Source: Janthinobacterium sp. 1_2014MBL_MicDiv (GTDB lineage Bacteria > Pseudomonadota > Gammaproteobacteria > Burkholderiales > Burkholderiaceae_D). From it: a stretch of DNA of 64,000 nt. Made by a program: the position numbers and the translations under genes. The DNA is taken from positions 6,386,001 through 6,450,000 of the forward strand of contig NZ_CP011319.1 in assembly GCF_001865675.1 (NCBI RefSeq), in the 5' to 3' direction. Under the pieces are notes generated by a model. It ran no database searches. It was given only the letters and a program-made list of their open reading frames with translations, and had not been told where the DNA came from. Below, piece by piece: positions 27,152 to 35,275 of the stretch. Every line of letters begins with the position of its first letter. The stretch's first letter is position 1.

Positions 27152-27266
27152 AGTCTCGTTTACGCAACGAATTGAATGTGCCAGGAAAAAAACACTGTGA
27201 TGCCGCATGAATGCTTGCTTTGCTGCCCAGCCGCTGCTATGCGCGCAGGCGTCCGGGAGCGGGAGT

Positions 27267-28139
27267 ATGATGAGCAACCTTTACAAATTTCCGCCAAGCA
27301 TGCTCCATACTCCCGACGCTTTTGTCCCCCTGATCGATGTGCCCGAACCGGCGCCCGCCGCCGCCGAGACGCTGACGTTTGTCTTTCATCGCGGGCGCGT
27401 GCTGCTGCGCACGCCGGAACTGGCCTTGCCGACGCAGGCCGAGGTGGCCGCGCTCGATATCGACCTGAGCCAGGCCCAGCCTGTGGGCGTGTGGCAGGGC
27501 CGTTATTGCCAGACCGTCTGGCGCGACGACGATGCCTTGCCCCTCGATGGCGGCGTGGCCTGGCATGGCTTGCGCTCGCTGTTCAATGCCGTCGACGATG
27601 GTTTCCTGGGCCTGGCCAGCCGCGCCGCGCAACTGGCCGAATGGGCACGCACGCACCGTTATTGCGGCGTCTGCGCCACGCCCATGCAGCGCGCGCGCGG
27701 CGAGCGCTGCTTCCAATGCGCCGCCTGCGGCATGCTCGCGTATCCGCGCATTTCGCCGGCCATGATGGTGCTGATCCGCAAGGGCGAGCAGGTGCTGCTG
27801 GCCATGCACAGGCATTCGCCATCGCAGCGTTTCAGCCCGCTGGCCGGTTTCCTGGAAGCGGGCGAATCGATCGAGGAAGCCGTGCACCGCGAAGTGATGG
27901 AAGAGGTGGGGCTGCGCGTGCATAACTTGCAGTATTTCATGAGCCAATCGTGGCCATTTCCCCATTCGCTGATGATCGCGTTTACGGCCGATTACCTCGA
28001 TGGCGACATCCGCCTGGACGAGGACGAGATCGCCGAGGCGCGCTGGTTCGGTCCCGGCGATGCGTGGCCGGAAGCGACGTCCAGCGTATCGATATCCGCG
28101 TTGCTGGTGCGGGCCCACCGGCCGCCGGCGCCAGAGTAA
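27267..28139 (+). CDS. nudC: NAD+ diphosphatase / NAD-RNA decapping hydrolase
   Basis: A Nudix hydrolase of about 290 residues that cleaves NADH to NMNH and AMP and removes NAD caps from RNA. A four-cysteine zinc site is visible (CGVC then CFQCAACG). The Nudix box GFLEAGESIEEAVHREVMEEVGL fits G-x5-E-x7-REUxEExGU (given here as a pattern over residues about 192-214). The NudC-specific SQSWPFPHS follows it. Tandem ATGs at 27267 and 27270 follow GGGAG at 27261-27265; the second has better spacing. An upstream in-frame ATG at 27207 lacks support. folE follows 75 nt downstream. Confidence 0.92.
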   Translation: MMSNLYKFPPSMLHTPDAFVPLIDVPEPAPAAAETLTFVFHRGRVLLRTPELALPTQAEVAALDIDLSQAQPVGVWQGRYCQTVWRDDDALPLDGGVAWHGLRSLFNAVDDGFLGLASRAAQLAEWARTHRYCGVCATPMQRARGERCFQCAACGMLAYPRISPAMMVLIRKGEQVLLAMHRHSPSQRFSPLAGFLEAGESIEEAVHREVMEEVGLRVHNLQYFMSQSWPFPHSLMIAFTADYLDGDIRLDEDEIAEARWFGPGDAWPEATSSVSISALLVRAHRPPAPE

Positions 28140-28214
28140 AAGCAATGGCTGTCGGGGCAGCCTGTCACATTTTCTATATACTGGCGGCAATTGCAAATTT
28201 TAGGGTGTTTTAGC

Positions 28215-28778
28215 ATGTCTCAAGAATTCTCCGAAAACGACTGGCGCCGGCTGATCAGCAGCTTTGGCGAAGACCCGCAGCGTCCTGGCTTGCTGGAAAC
28301 GCCGGCGCGCGTGACCAAGGCCTGGAAGCACTGGACTTCCGGCTATGGCCAGGATCCGGTCGACTTGCTGAAGGCTTTTGAAGATGGTGCGGAACAGTAC
28401 AACGAGCTGATCGTCGTGCGCGGCATCCCCGTCTACAGCCATTGCGAACATCACCTGGCGCCGTTCTTCGGCAAGGCCACCATCGGTTACGTGCCGAACG
28501 GCAAGATCGTCGGCCTGTCGAAACTGACGCGCCTCGTCGACTGCTTCTCCAAGCGCCTGCAAGTGCAGGAACGCATGACGATGCAGATCGCCAACGCGCT
28601 GATGGACGTGCTGGAACCGAAATCGGTGGGTGTGGTCGTACGCTGCCGCCACCTGTGCATGGAAAGCCGCGGCATCCGCACGCCGGGCGAGGAAACCATC
28701 ACCTCGGCCATGCTGGGCGAGATGCAGCCGAATCTGGCGCTGCGCACGGAATTCCTGGCGTTGGCGCGCGAAACCTGA
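28215..28778 (+). CDS. folE: GTP cyclohydrolase I
   Basis: Catalyses GTP to 7,8-dihydroneopterin triphosphate, the first step of tetrahydrofolate and pterin synthesis. It is 187 residues with the zinc ligands C77 and H80 (HCEHHLAPF) and C148 (RCRHLCMESRG), and the GYVPNGKIVGLSKL segment. The ATG at 28215 gives the usual short bacterial N-terminus; an ATG eight codons earlier lacks a better ribosome-binding site. It is probably expressed separately from nudC or by read-through, and is closed by a terminator. Confidence 0.95.
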   Translation: MSQEFSENDWRRLISSFGEDPQRPGLLETPARVTKAWKHWTSGYGQDPVDLLKAFEDGAEQYNELIVVRGIPVYSHCEHHLAPFFGKATIGYVPNGKIVGLSKLTRLVDCFSKRLQVQERMTMQIANALMDVLEPKSVGVVVRCRHLCMESRGIRTPGEETITSAMLGEMQPNLALRTEFLALARET

Positions 28779-28800
28779 TTTTCGCCGAAGATGCATGAGG

Positions 28801-28826
28801 AAGGCGGCGCGATGCCGCCTTTTTTA
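28801..28826 (+). terminator. Intrinsic terminator after folE
   Basis: The stem AAGGCGGC/GCCGCCTT (28801-28808 with 28814-28821) is followed by T's. The T-tract overlaps the stop codon of the convergent AraC-type gene. Confidence 0.8.
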
Positions 28827-29666
28827 TTTCCCTTTTGATTCCCTTTCGGCCAGGTAGCGCGCCGGCGGCTTGCCCACGGCCTTGCGGAACATGGTGACAA
28901 AACCGCTGGTGTTTTCATAGCCGAGTTCCAGCGCCACCGCTTTCACGCTGTGTCCCACCGCCAGGCGCTGCAGGGCCACGATGACGTGCAGTTGCCGGCG
29001 CCAGCGGCCCACGCTCATGCCGATCTCTTCCAACGCCTGCCGGGTCATGCTGCGCTCGCTCATGCCGATGCGTTTGGCCCACTCGGCCAAGGTGCTCTTG
29101 TCGGCCGGCTGCGCCAGCAGCAGGGCGGCCAGGCGGCGCAGGCGCGCATCGCGCGGCATCGGCAGGTGCAAGTCTTCCACGGGGGCGGCCGCCAATTCAT
29201 CGAGCAGGGTGGCCACCAGGCGTTCCTGCGCGCCATGCAGCGCATACAGGGTGGGAAAGCCGGCCGCCTTGGCGATCAGTTCGCGCAGCAGCGGCGAGAC
29301 GGCCAGGGTGCAGCAGACGGCGGGCAAGGCGGGCGCCATGGCCGGCTCGACAAACAGGCAATAGCACTCGGCCTCGCCCACGCCCTGTGCCGCATGCATC
29401 AGGCCGCCCGGTATCCATACGGCGCACTGGGGCGGCACGATCCATACCCCGCTGTCTACCTCGCAATGGATGACGCCGCGCGTGGCGTACAGCAGCTGTC
29501 CCTTGCGGTGCTGGTGCGGCGCCTGCTCCCATTCCTCGCGCACGCTGGCCAGGCCCACGGCCAGCAGCGGACGCAGCACGCCATCGACGTCGAAATCCAT
29601 GAGGGAAGCGGTGGCGTCAAGGCCCAGCTGGGCGGAGAGCATGCTGGGCAGGAGGGGATGGGGCAT
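28824..29666 (-). CDS. AraC-family transcriptional regulator
   Basis: A 280-residue regulator. The N-terminal cupin-like sensing domain (HQHRKGQLLYATRG, a typical AraC_binding cupin motif, and WIVPPQCAVWIPGG) is followed by a C-terminal double helix-turn-helix (LAEWAKRIGMSERSMTR, then VALELGYENTSGFVTMFRKAVGKPPARYL). This is the short cupin-AraC layout often controlling a neighbouring exporter or metabolic gene, but no obvious target adjoins it. The start at 29666 avoids an unconserved 50-residue N-terminal extension. Confidence 0.9.
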   Translation of the reverse strand: MPHPLLPSMLSAQLGLDATASLMDFDVDGVLRPLLAVGLASVREEWEQAPHQHRKGQLLYATRGVIHCEVDSGVWIVPPQCAVWIPGGLMHAAQGVGEAECYCLFVEPAMAPALPAVCCTLAVSPLLRELIAKAAGFPTLYALHGAQERLVATLLDELAAAPVEDLHLPMPRDARLRRLAALLLAQPADKSTLAEWAKRIGMSERSMTRQALEEIGMSVGRWRRQLHVIVALQRLAVGHSVKAVALELGYENTSGFVTMFRKAVGKPPARYLAERESKGK

Positions 29667-29839
29667 GGCAGGGGCTTTGGCTGGATTGAATAATATTGTG
29701 GCTATTTTATGCAATGACGTCCGACCGCGCCACCGGTATCGTGTGCTGATCCGCAGCCCCGCTTCAACGGCAACCGCCGCCGCCAGTGTTCTGATGAAGG
29801 TAAGGAGGAACGGCAACCCCCATTGAAGGAGTCATCACC

Positions 29840-30244
29840 ATGCAGCTTGATCTATCCACTTTCCCCCTCGTCTGGATGCGCCGCGCGGCAGCGCCCGCCC
29901 AGCCCGATATCCTGTTCGCCCAGTTCGACGCGCTGCTGGCGCGCCGGCAAGCATTTGTCATCCTCAGCGAGGAAGGCTTTGACGAGGATGGGCATGAACA
30001 CCCGCAGGAGGAGCGCAAGCGGGCTGCACTGTGGATGAAGCAGAACAAGGCGGCCATCCGCGCCTACATCCAGGGCATGGTGCTGGTCGAACCGAGCGCG
30101 GCCAAGCGTCTGGCCGGCAAGGCCTTCGCCGTGATGTTCGGCAAGTTCTGGGGCTATCCCCTGCATTTCGGCACCAGCCGCGACGACGCGCTCGACATCG
30201 CCCAGCATTTGCTCAAGGCGTGGCTGCCGCCAAGGGAGGGCTGA
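29840..30244 (+). CDS. Small protein of unknown function
   Basis: A 134-residue soluble protein with a good ribosome-binding site (AAGGAG at 29825-29830). No motif is known to me. Features are an acidic segment EEGFDEDGHEHPQEER near 45-60 and an amphipathic C-terminal half ending in an alpha-helical LDIAQHLLKAW stretch. It is divergent from the AraC-type gene, and its stop is followed 12 nt later by palindromic repeat copy 2. Confidence 0.65.
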   Translation: MQLDLSTFPLVWMRRAAAPAQPDILFAQFDALLARRQAFVILSEEGFDEDGHEHPQEERKRAALWMKQNKAAIRAYIQGMVLVEPSAAKRLAGKAFAVMFGKFWGYPLHFGTSRDDALDIAQHLLKAWLPPREG

Positions 30245-30256
30245 CAAACTCAAGAG

Positions 30257-30373
30257 CACCTGACAAAACCGTAGCGAGCGGCAGTGATTTGTGGCTCAGA
30301 AGCGCAACCGTACTTCTAGTACGGTGAGCATCGCAGGCCGCAAAGCGCGCCGCGCAGTAGGTTTGGTCAGGTG
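30257..30373 (+). repeat. Dispersed palindromic element, copy 2
   Basis: The terminal inverted repeats CACCTGACAAAACC and the complement of GGTTTGGTCAGGTG agree at 13 of 14 positions. A central stem CCGTACT-TCT-AGTACGG lies at 30308-30324. The body is nearly identical to copy 1. It fills the whole gap between two convergent genes and ends 2 nt before the stop codon of the right one. Confidence 0.88.
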
Positions 30374-30375
30374 TT

Positions 30376-30741
30376 TTAGTAGCGGTAGTCGTTGATGAAA
30401 TGCTTGGTGAAGTTGTACTTGCTGCCGCCATCGAGCAAGTCGACCAGGCGCTTCGGCGCCGAGGCCGACATGAAGGCGTCGGCCGCGCCGCCCGTGCTGC
30501 GGAATTTCATGCCGGGGCTGAGGATCTGGTTGGCGCCGATTTTCAGGTGCTGGAAGCTCTTCGTCTTCTCGTTGTTGAGGATGAAGTGCAATTCCTGCTT
30601 GAAGGTGAGGAAGGGAATCTTCAACCACCAGCCCTCGTCCGTGCCATAGCTGGCGACGCTGGCAAAGTGCGTGTTCTTGTCCGTCAGGGTGGGCTTGCCC
30701 AGGCGGTCATTGATGCGTTTCATGGCTTCATTCTTGGTCAT
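30376..30741 (-). CDS. Small protein of unknown function
   Basis: A 121-residue protein, basic and aromatic-rich, with no signal peptide and no recognised motif. Features are TDEGWWLKIPFLTFKQELHF in the middle and a KYNFTKHFINDYRY tail. The ribosome-binding site is poor (AAAGAA). The stop codon directly adjoins the terminal repeat of palindromic element copy 2. It seems genuine from base composition and intergenic fit, but function is unknown. Confidence 0.6.
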   Translation of the reverse strand: MTKNEAMKRINDRLGKPTLTDKNTHFASVASYGTDEGWWLKIPFLTFKQELHFILNNEKTKSFQHLKIGANQILSPGMKFRSTGGAADAFMSASAPKRLVDLLDGGSKYNFTKHFINDYRY

Positions 30742-30814
30742 GCTGTTCTTTCGTGATTCGATCTATCCGGCGTGCATTCTGACACAGGCGCGCCGCCGCG
30801 TGCCGCGTATCGCT

Positions 30815-31243
30815 TCACAGCAGCAAAATCAGCGAGCCGAGCACGATCAAGCCGCCACCGATGGCCGCCTTCAGGGTGAACGGCTCGCCCAGCACGAGCC
30901 AGCCGGCCAGCATCACCAGCGCCACGCTGAGCTTGTCGACGGGCGCCACCAGCGAGACGGGGCCCAGTTGCAGCGCGCGGAAATAGCAGAGCCACGACAG
31001 GCCCGTGGCGACCCCCGACGCGATCAGGCACGTCCAGCCCACCCAGTTGCCGCCGCCCGGGCGCTGCCATTCCGAGCGCAGCGAGATGATGGCCGCCGTT
31101 ACCAGCAGGATGACGCCCGTGCGTATCAGGGTGGCCATGTTGCTGTTCATCTCAGCGACGCCCAGCTTGCCCAGGATGGCCGTCATGGCCGCGAACACGG
31201 CCGACAGGATGGCAAAGCCTTGCCAGGTCAAGGTAGTCGACAT
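30815..31243 (-). CDS. Short EamA/DMT-family membrane protein
   Basis: A 142-residue protein with about five hydrophobic segments, a single EamA unit, as in the half-size DMT proteins of the BAT group that work as dimers. WQGFAILSAVFAAMTAILGK opens the first helix; GPVSLVAPVDKLSVALVMLAG marks the conserved fourth helix region, and the end is a hydrophobic LGSLILLL. The substrate is unknown. AGGAG just before the ATG at 31243 supports the start. Confidence 0.82.
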   Translation of the reverse strand: MSTTLTWQGFAILSAVFAAMTAILGKLGVAEMNSNMATLIRTGVILLVTAAIISLRSEWQRPGGGNWVGWTCLIASGVATGLSWLCYFRALQLGPVSLVAPVDKLSVALVMLAGWLVLGEPFTLKAAIGGGLIVLGSLILLL

Positions 31244-31517
31244 GCTGCTCCTTGTGCAGTGGGGAAGGTGCTGTGACTGTAGCGGAAAAGAGCGACGGGC
31301 GCTTGCCGCAGTTTTATTGCGACGCAACATGTCTTGTCGCATCGCATTAACAACACTGCGCTAAAAATTGCTGTATGGCATTGTAAATATCGGTAGTTCA
31401 AGCGTATGCTGGAGTCGTCTGAACGGTGCCGCCAGAGCACCGTCGCCGCCGCATTCCTGGCCGCAGAGCTGGAAGCGGGCACGCCCCCTTCGCCGCACAC
31501 ACAGTTGGAGACACCGC

Positions 31518-33161
31518 ATGAAGAAATTGACGTTCCAGCAGAAGTTATGGATTCCCCTGATTTGCAGCTTGCTGTGCATTACGGTTATTTTTGTGTACAA
31601 CGCCCTGGAGATCCGCAAGATCCGTATCGAGGAGCGTAGCGCCGACTTGAGCAATGCCGCCGACCTGGGCCTGGGCGCCGTGAAGATGTTCGGCGAGCTG
31701 GCCGCCAGCGGTGCGCTGAGCAAGGAAGAGGCGCAGAAGCAGGCCACCGCCGTCATCAAGAGCATGCGTTTCGGCGACACCGGTTATTTGTCCATCATCA
31801 ACCTCGATGCCGTGGTGGTGATGAATCCCGCCGCGCCGCAAACGAATGGCAAGAACATGTCGGACTTCAAGGATGCCAACGGCACCTATCTGTACCGCGA
31901 CATCGTCGCCGTCGGCAAGAGCGATGCGGGCAAGGGCTTCGTCCACTATTATTTCCCCCGTCCCGGACAGAAAACCCCGGAACCGAAGATGAGCCGCGTG
32001 GTGGCCTACAAGCCGTGGGCCTGGACCCTCGTCGTGGGCGTGTACATGGACGATATCGACGCCGCCTTCCGCCAGTCGCTGCTCACTTCGCTGGGCGTGC
32101 TGCTGCTGGTGTGCGCGCTGCTGGCGGCCGTCGTCGTGGTCATCAACCGCAGCCTGCGCCATGCGCTGGGCGGCGACCCGGAATACGCGGCCGAAGTGGC
32201 GGAAAAGATCGCCAACAACGACTTGAGCGGCAGCGTGCGCACGCATGCCAGCGACCGCCACAGCGTGCTGTACGCGATGAAGACCATGCAGGCCAACCTG
32301 GTCGATGCGATCAGCGAAATCCGCCACAGCGCCGAAACCATCGCCACGGCGTCGAGCGAGATTGCCAGCGGCAATATGGACTTGTCGGCGCGCACGGAAA
32401 TGCAGGCCAGTTCGCTGGAAGAAACGGCCGCCTCGATGGAGGAGCTGACGTCGACCGTGTCGCAAAACACGGGCAACGCCGTGCAGGCCAATGAGCTGGC
32501 GCAGTCGGCCTCGAAAGTGGCGCGCCAGGGCGGCGCCGTGGTGGCGCAAGTGATCGGCACCATGGATACCATCAACGCGTCGTCGCGCAAGATCGTCGAC
32601 ATCATCGGCGTCATCGACGGCATCGCCTTCCAGACGAATATCCTCGCCCTGAACGCGGCCGTGGAAGCGGCGCGCGCCGGCGAGCAGGGGCGCGGCTTCG
32701 CCGTCGTTGCTTCGGAAGTGCGCAACCTGGCCCAGCGCTCGGCGAGCGCGGCCAAGGAAATCAAGGAACTGATCGGCGCTTCCGTCGACAGCATCGCGGC
32801 CGGCAGCACGCTCGTCGCACAGGCGGGCACGACCATGGATCAGGTGGTGGCCAGCGTCTCGCGCGTGACCGACATCATGGCCGACATCACGGCCGCCTCG
32901 CATGAGCAAAGCACGGGCATCGGCCACGTCAACCAGGCGATCACGGAGATGGATAGCGTGACGCAGCAAAATGCGGCCCTCGTGGAAGAGGCGGCGGCTG
33001 CGGCGTCCAGCATGCAGGACCAGGCGGCCGTGCTGGCGCAGCTGGTGGCGCGCTTCAAACTGTCGGCGCAGGAACAGGGGACGGCGCCGCGTCTGGCCGC
33101 TACTGCCGCCGCGCCGCGCGCCGTGGCGAAAAAGCCGCTGCGCAGCCTGGCGGCGCGCTAA
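31518..33161 (+). CDS. Methyl-accepting chemotaxis protein with single-Cache sensor
   Basis: A 547-residue transmembrane chemoreceptor. TM1 is near 12-30. A periplasmic single Cache (sCache_2-like) domain spans about 35-190 with the FGDTGYLSIINLDAVVVMNP strand pair and the KPWAWTLVVGVYMDDID end. TM2 is near 195-215, followed by HAMP and the long signalling helix bundle. The hairpin tip, IDGIAFQTNILALNAAVEAARAG, binds CheA and CheW. Unlike the other two receptors in this window it lacks the C-terminal EWEEF tail and ends RSLAAR. Cache receptors of this class often sense small organic acids. GGAG at 31507-31510 fixes the start. Confidence 0.93.
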   Translation: MKKLTFQQKLWIPLICSLLCITVIFVYNALEIRKIRIEERSADLSNAADLGLGAVKMFGELAASGALSKEEAQKQATAVIKSMRFGDTGYLSIINLDAVVVMNPAAPQTNGKNMSDFKDANGTYLYRDIVAVGKSDAGKGFVHYYFPRPGQKTPEPKMSRVVAYKPWAWTLVVGVYMDDIDAAFRQSLLTSLGVLLLVCALLAAVVVVINRSLRHALGGDPEYAAEVAEKIANNDLSGSVRTHASDRHSVLYAMKTMQANLVDAISEIRHSAETIATASSEIASGNMDLSARTEMQASSLEETAASMEELTSTVSQNTGNAVQANELAQSASKVARQGGAVVAQVIGTMDTINASSRKIVDIIGVIDGIAFQTNILALNAAVEAARAGEQGRGFAVVASEVRNLAQRSASAAKEIKELIGASVDSIAAGSTLVAQAGTTMDQVVASVSRVTDIMADITAASHEQSTGIGHVNQAITEMDSVTQQNAALVEEAAAAASSMQDQAAVLAQLVARFKLSAQEQGTAPRLAATAAAPRAVAKKPLRSLAAR

Positions 33162-33165
33162 GGTC

Positions 33166-33591
33166 TTACTGGGCGGGCGCTGCCGCTTGCGGCGCCGGTT
33201 CGAATGTCAGCTGGTCATCGACGACCACGAATTGCCCGACCGGCTGGCCCAGGTCGGCTTTCGGGTCGTTTTCCATTTCCGTCAGGCTATTGCAGGTATT
33301 CGTTTCCGCCTGCCACAGCTGCTTGCCCATGCGGATATTCCACACGCCTTCGCCGGCCGCAAACAGCTCGACCTTGATGTCGGCGGGCGCGTCCGTCGAC
33401 AGGGTGTGCAGGCGCTGGCAGTGCGGCAGATTGGTGGCCATCAGCTGCACTTCCACCGTATCTTGCCAAAAGTAACTTTGCTGGCGGCGCACGGTCAGGG
33501 AATGGTCGTGGCCATCGAACATATAGATGGCGAAGTCCTGGACACAGCCTGACAGCAGGACGGACAGCATGACGATCAGGAGTTTGCGCAT
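33166..33591 (-). CDS. Putative lipoprotein
   Basis: A 141-residue exported protein with a type II signal peptide; the lipobox LLSGC puts the lipidated cysteine at about residue 16. The mature domain has two further cysteines (NLPHCQRL and ETNTCNSL) and an Ala/Pro tail. The family is not recognised. It is convergent with the chemoreceptor gene at a 4-nt distance. Confidence 0.7.
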   Translation of the reverse strand: MRKLLIVMLSVLLSGCVQDFAIYMFDGHDHSLTVRRQQSYFWQDTVEVQLMATNLPHCQRLHTLSTDAPADIKVELFAAGEGVWNIRMGKQLWQAETNTCNSLTEMENDPKADLGQPVGQFVVVDDQLTFEPAPQAAAPAQ

Positions 33592-33798
33592 GGTCGGCTT
33601 TCGTTGATGGTTCCCAGGAATGGCGAAAAATAATGGCAATGGCGAGAGTGGGCGCTTGCTCTATCGCTCCGGGGCGCGCCCGCCATCTTGTTTTTCGCTG
33701 ACGTGGCATTATATCCATGCACACCAGTTGCGGCGCGACAATAGCGCGACTATCGTCCTACCGCGCCTGTCCCATCCCACCGACCTGGAAAGACCGCG

Positions 33799-34497
33799 AT
33801 GATCGACCTGTATTACTGGACCACGCCCAACGGGCACAAAGTGACGATGTTCCTGGAAGAAGCGGGCATCCCCTACAACATCATTCCCGTGCATATCGGC
33901 AAGGGCGAGCAGTTCCAGCCCGAGTTTCTCGCCATCGCGCCGAACAACCGGATTCCCGCCATCGTCGACCAGGCGCCGGCCGATGGCGGCGCGCCGCTGT
34001 CGCTGTTCGAGTCGGGCGCCATCCTGCAATACCTGGCCGAGAAAAGCGGGCAATTCCTGCCGGACGACGTGCGCGGCCGCGCCGAGGTCATGCAGTGGCT
34101 GTTCTGGCAGATGGGCGGACTGGGACCCATGGCCGGGCAGAACCACCATTTCGTGCAATACGCGCCCGAACCCATCGAGTACGCGATCACGCGCTATGTG
34201 AATGAGACGAACCGTCTATATGGCGTGCTGAACAAGCGCCTGGCCGACCGCGCCTTCGTCGCCGGCGACAGCTATTCCATCGCCGACATGGCGATCTATC
34301 CGTGGATCGTGCCGCACGCGCGCCAGCGCCAGAACCTGGACGAGTTCCCGCATCTGGCGCGCTGGTTCGCGGCGATTGCGGCCCGCCCGGCCACCGTGCG
34401 CGCGTATGCCCGCGCCGCCGAGATCAATGTGCAGCCGACCGTCAGCGGTGACGCGAAAAGCGTGCTGTTCGGCCAGACGGCAAAAACCGTCAGCTGA
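33799..34497 (+). CDS. yfcG: Glutathione S-transferase family disulfide-bond oxidoreductase
   Basis: A 232-residue protein closely patterned on E. coli YfcG. The N-terminal thioredoxin-fold has TPNGHK at 9-14 (Thr and Asn replacing the usual catalytic Ser/Tyr), PNNRIPAIVD, and the glutathione-binding FESGAILQYLAEK. The helical C-terminal domain contains QWLFWQMGGLGPMAGQNHHF. Such proteins are glutathione-dependent disulfide reductases acting in the cytoplasm. It is a single gene upstream of a two-component pair. Confidence 0.92.
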   Translation: MIDLYYWTTPNGHKVTMFLEEAGIPYNIIPVHIGKGEQFQPEFLAIAPNNRIPAIVDQAPADGGAPLSLFESGAILQYLAEKSGQFLPDDVRGRAEVMQWLFWQMGGLGPMAGQNHHFVQYAPEPIEYAITRYVNETNRLYGVLNKRLADRAFVAGDSYSIADMAIYPWIVPHARQRQNLDEFPHLARWFAAIAARPATVRAYARAAEINVQPTVSGDAKSVLFGQTAKTVS

Positions 34498-34564
34498 CAT
34501 TTTTATCATCTTCGCGGCCGGTTGGCGGGCGTAAAATGGGGCATTCCCCCTGACGAAAGCGGCC

Positions 34565-35275
34565 ATGCGCATCCTGGTAATCGAAGACGAACCGAAGACG
34601 GGCGACTATCTGCTGCGCGGCTTGGCCGAGTCGGGCTTCACGGTGAGCCTGGCGCGCAACGGCCGCGACGGCCTGCACATGGCCGGCACGCAGGCGCCCG
34701 ACCTCATCGTGCTTGACGTCATGCTGCCGATCATGGATGGCTGGCAAGTGCTGCGCGCGCTGCGCCTGCAGGAAGGCGGCGCCGACGTGCCCGTGATCTT
34801 CCTCACGGCGCGCGACGAGGTGCAGGACCGCGTGAAAGGGCTGGAGCTGGGCGCCGACGATTACCTGGTGAAGCCGTTCGCGTTTGCCGAATTGGTGGCG
34901 CGCATCCGCACCCTGCTGCGCCGCGGCCCGCCCCGCGAGGACGAGGTGATCCGCATCGGCGACATGGAAATCGACGTGATGAAGCGCAAGGTCAGCCGGC
35001 AGGGCCAGCGCATCACCCTGACGGCCAAGGAATTCGGCCTGCTGCACCTGCTGGCGCGGCGCCAGGGTGAAGTGCTGTCGCGCTCCATCATCGCCGCGCA
35101 AGTATGGGACATCCATTTCGAGAGCGACACGAATGTCATCGACGCGGCCATCCGCCGCCTGCGCAGCAAGCTCGACGACCCGTTCGAACCCAAGCTGATC
35201 CACACCCTGCGCGGCATGGGGTATGTCTGCGAATTGCGCGCGCCCACGGTTTCTGACAGCGGCGCCGCCCCATGA
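34565..35275 (+). CDS. Heavy-metal response regulator (CusR/CzcR type)
   Basis: An OmpR-family regulator of 236 residues. The receiver has phospho-acceptor D51, T81 and K103. A winged-helix DNA-binding domain follows (TLTAKEFGLLHLLARRQGEVLSR in parts, VIDAAIRRLRSKLDD). The ARDEVQDRVKGLELGADDYLVKPFAFAELVARIR region is characteristic of heavy-metal regulators such as CusR, CzcR and IrlR. It overlaps its kinase gene by 4 nt. No RND efflux genes adjoin, so the metal and target are unknown. Confidence 0.9.
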   Translation: MRILVIEDEPKTGDYLLRGLAESGFTVSLARNGRDGLHMAGTQAPDLIVLDVMLPIMDGWQVLRALRLQEGGADVPVIFLTARDEVQDRVKGLELGADDYLVKPFAFAELVARIRTLLRRGPPREDEVIRIGDMEIDVMKRKVSRQGQRITLTAKEFGLLHLLARRQGEVLSRSIIAAQVWDIHFESDTNVIDAAIRRLRSKLDDPFEPKLIHTLRGMGYVCELRAPTVSDSGAAP

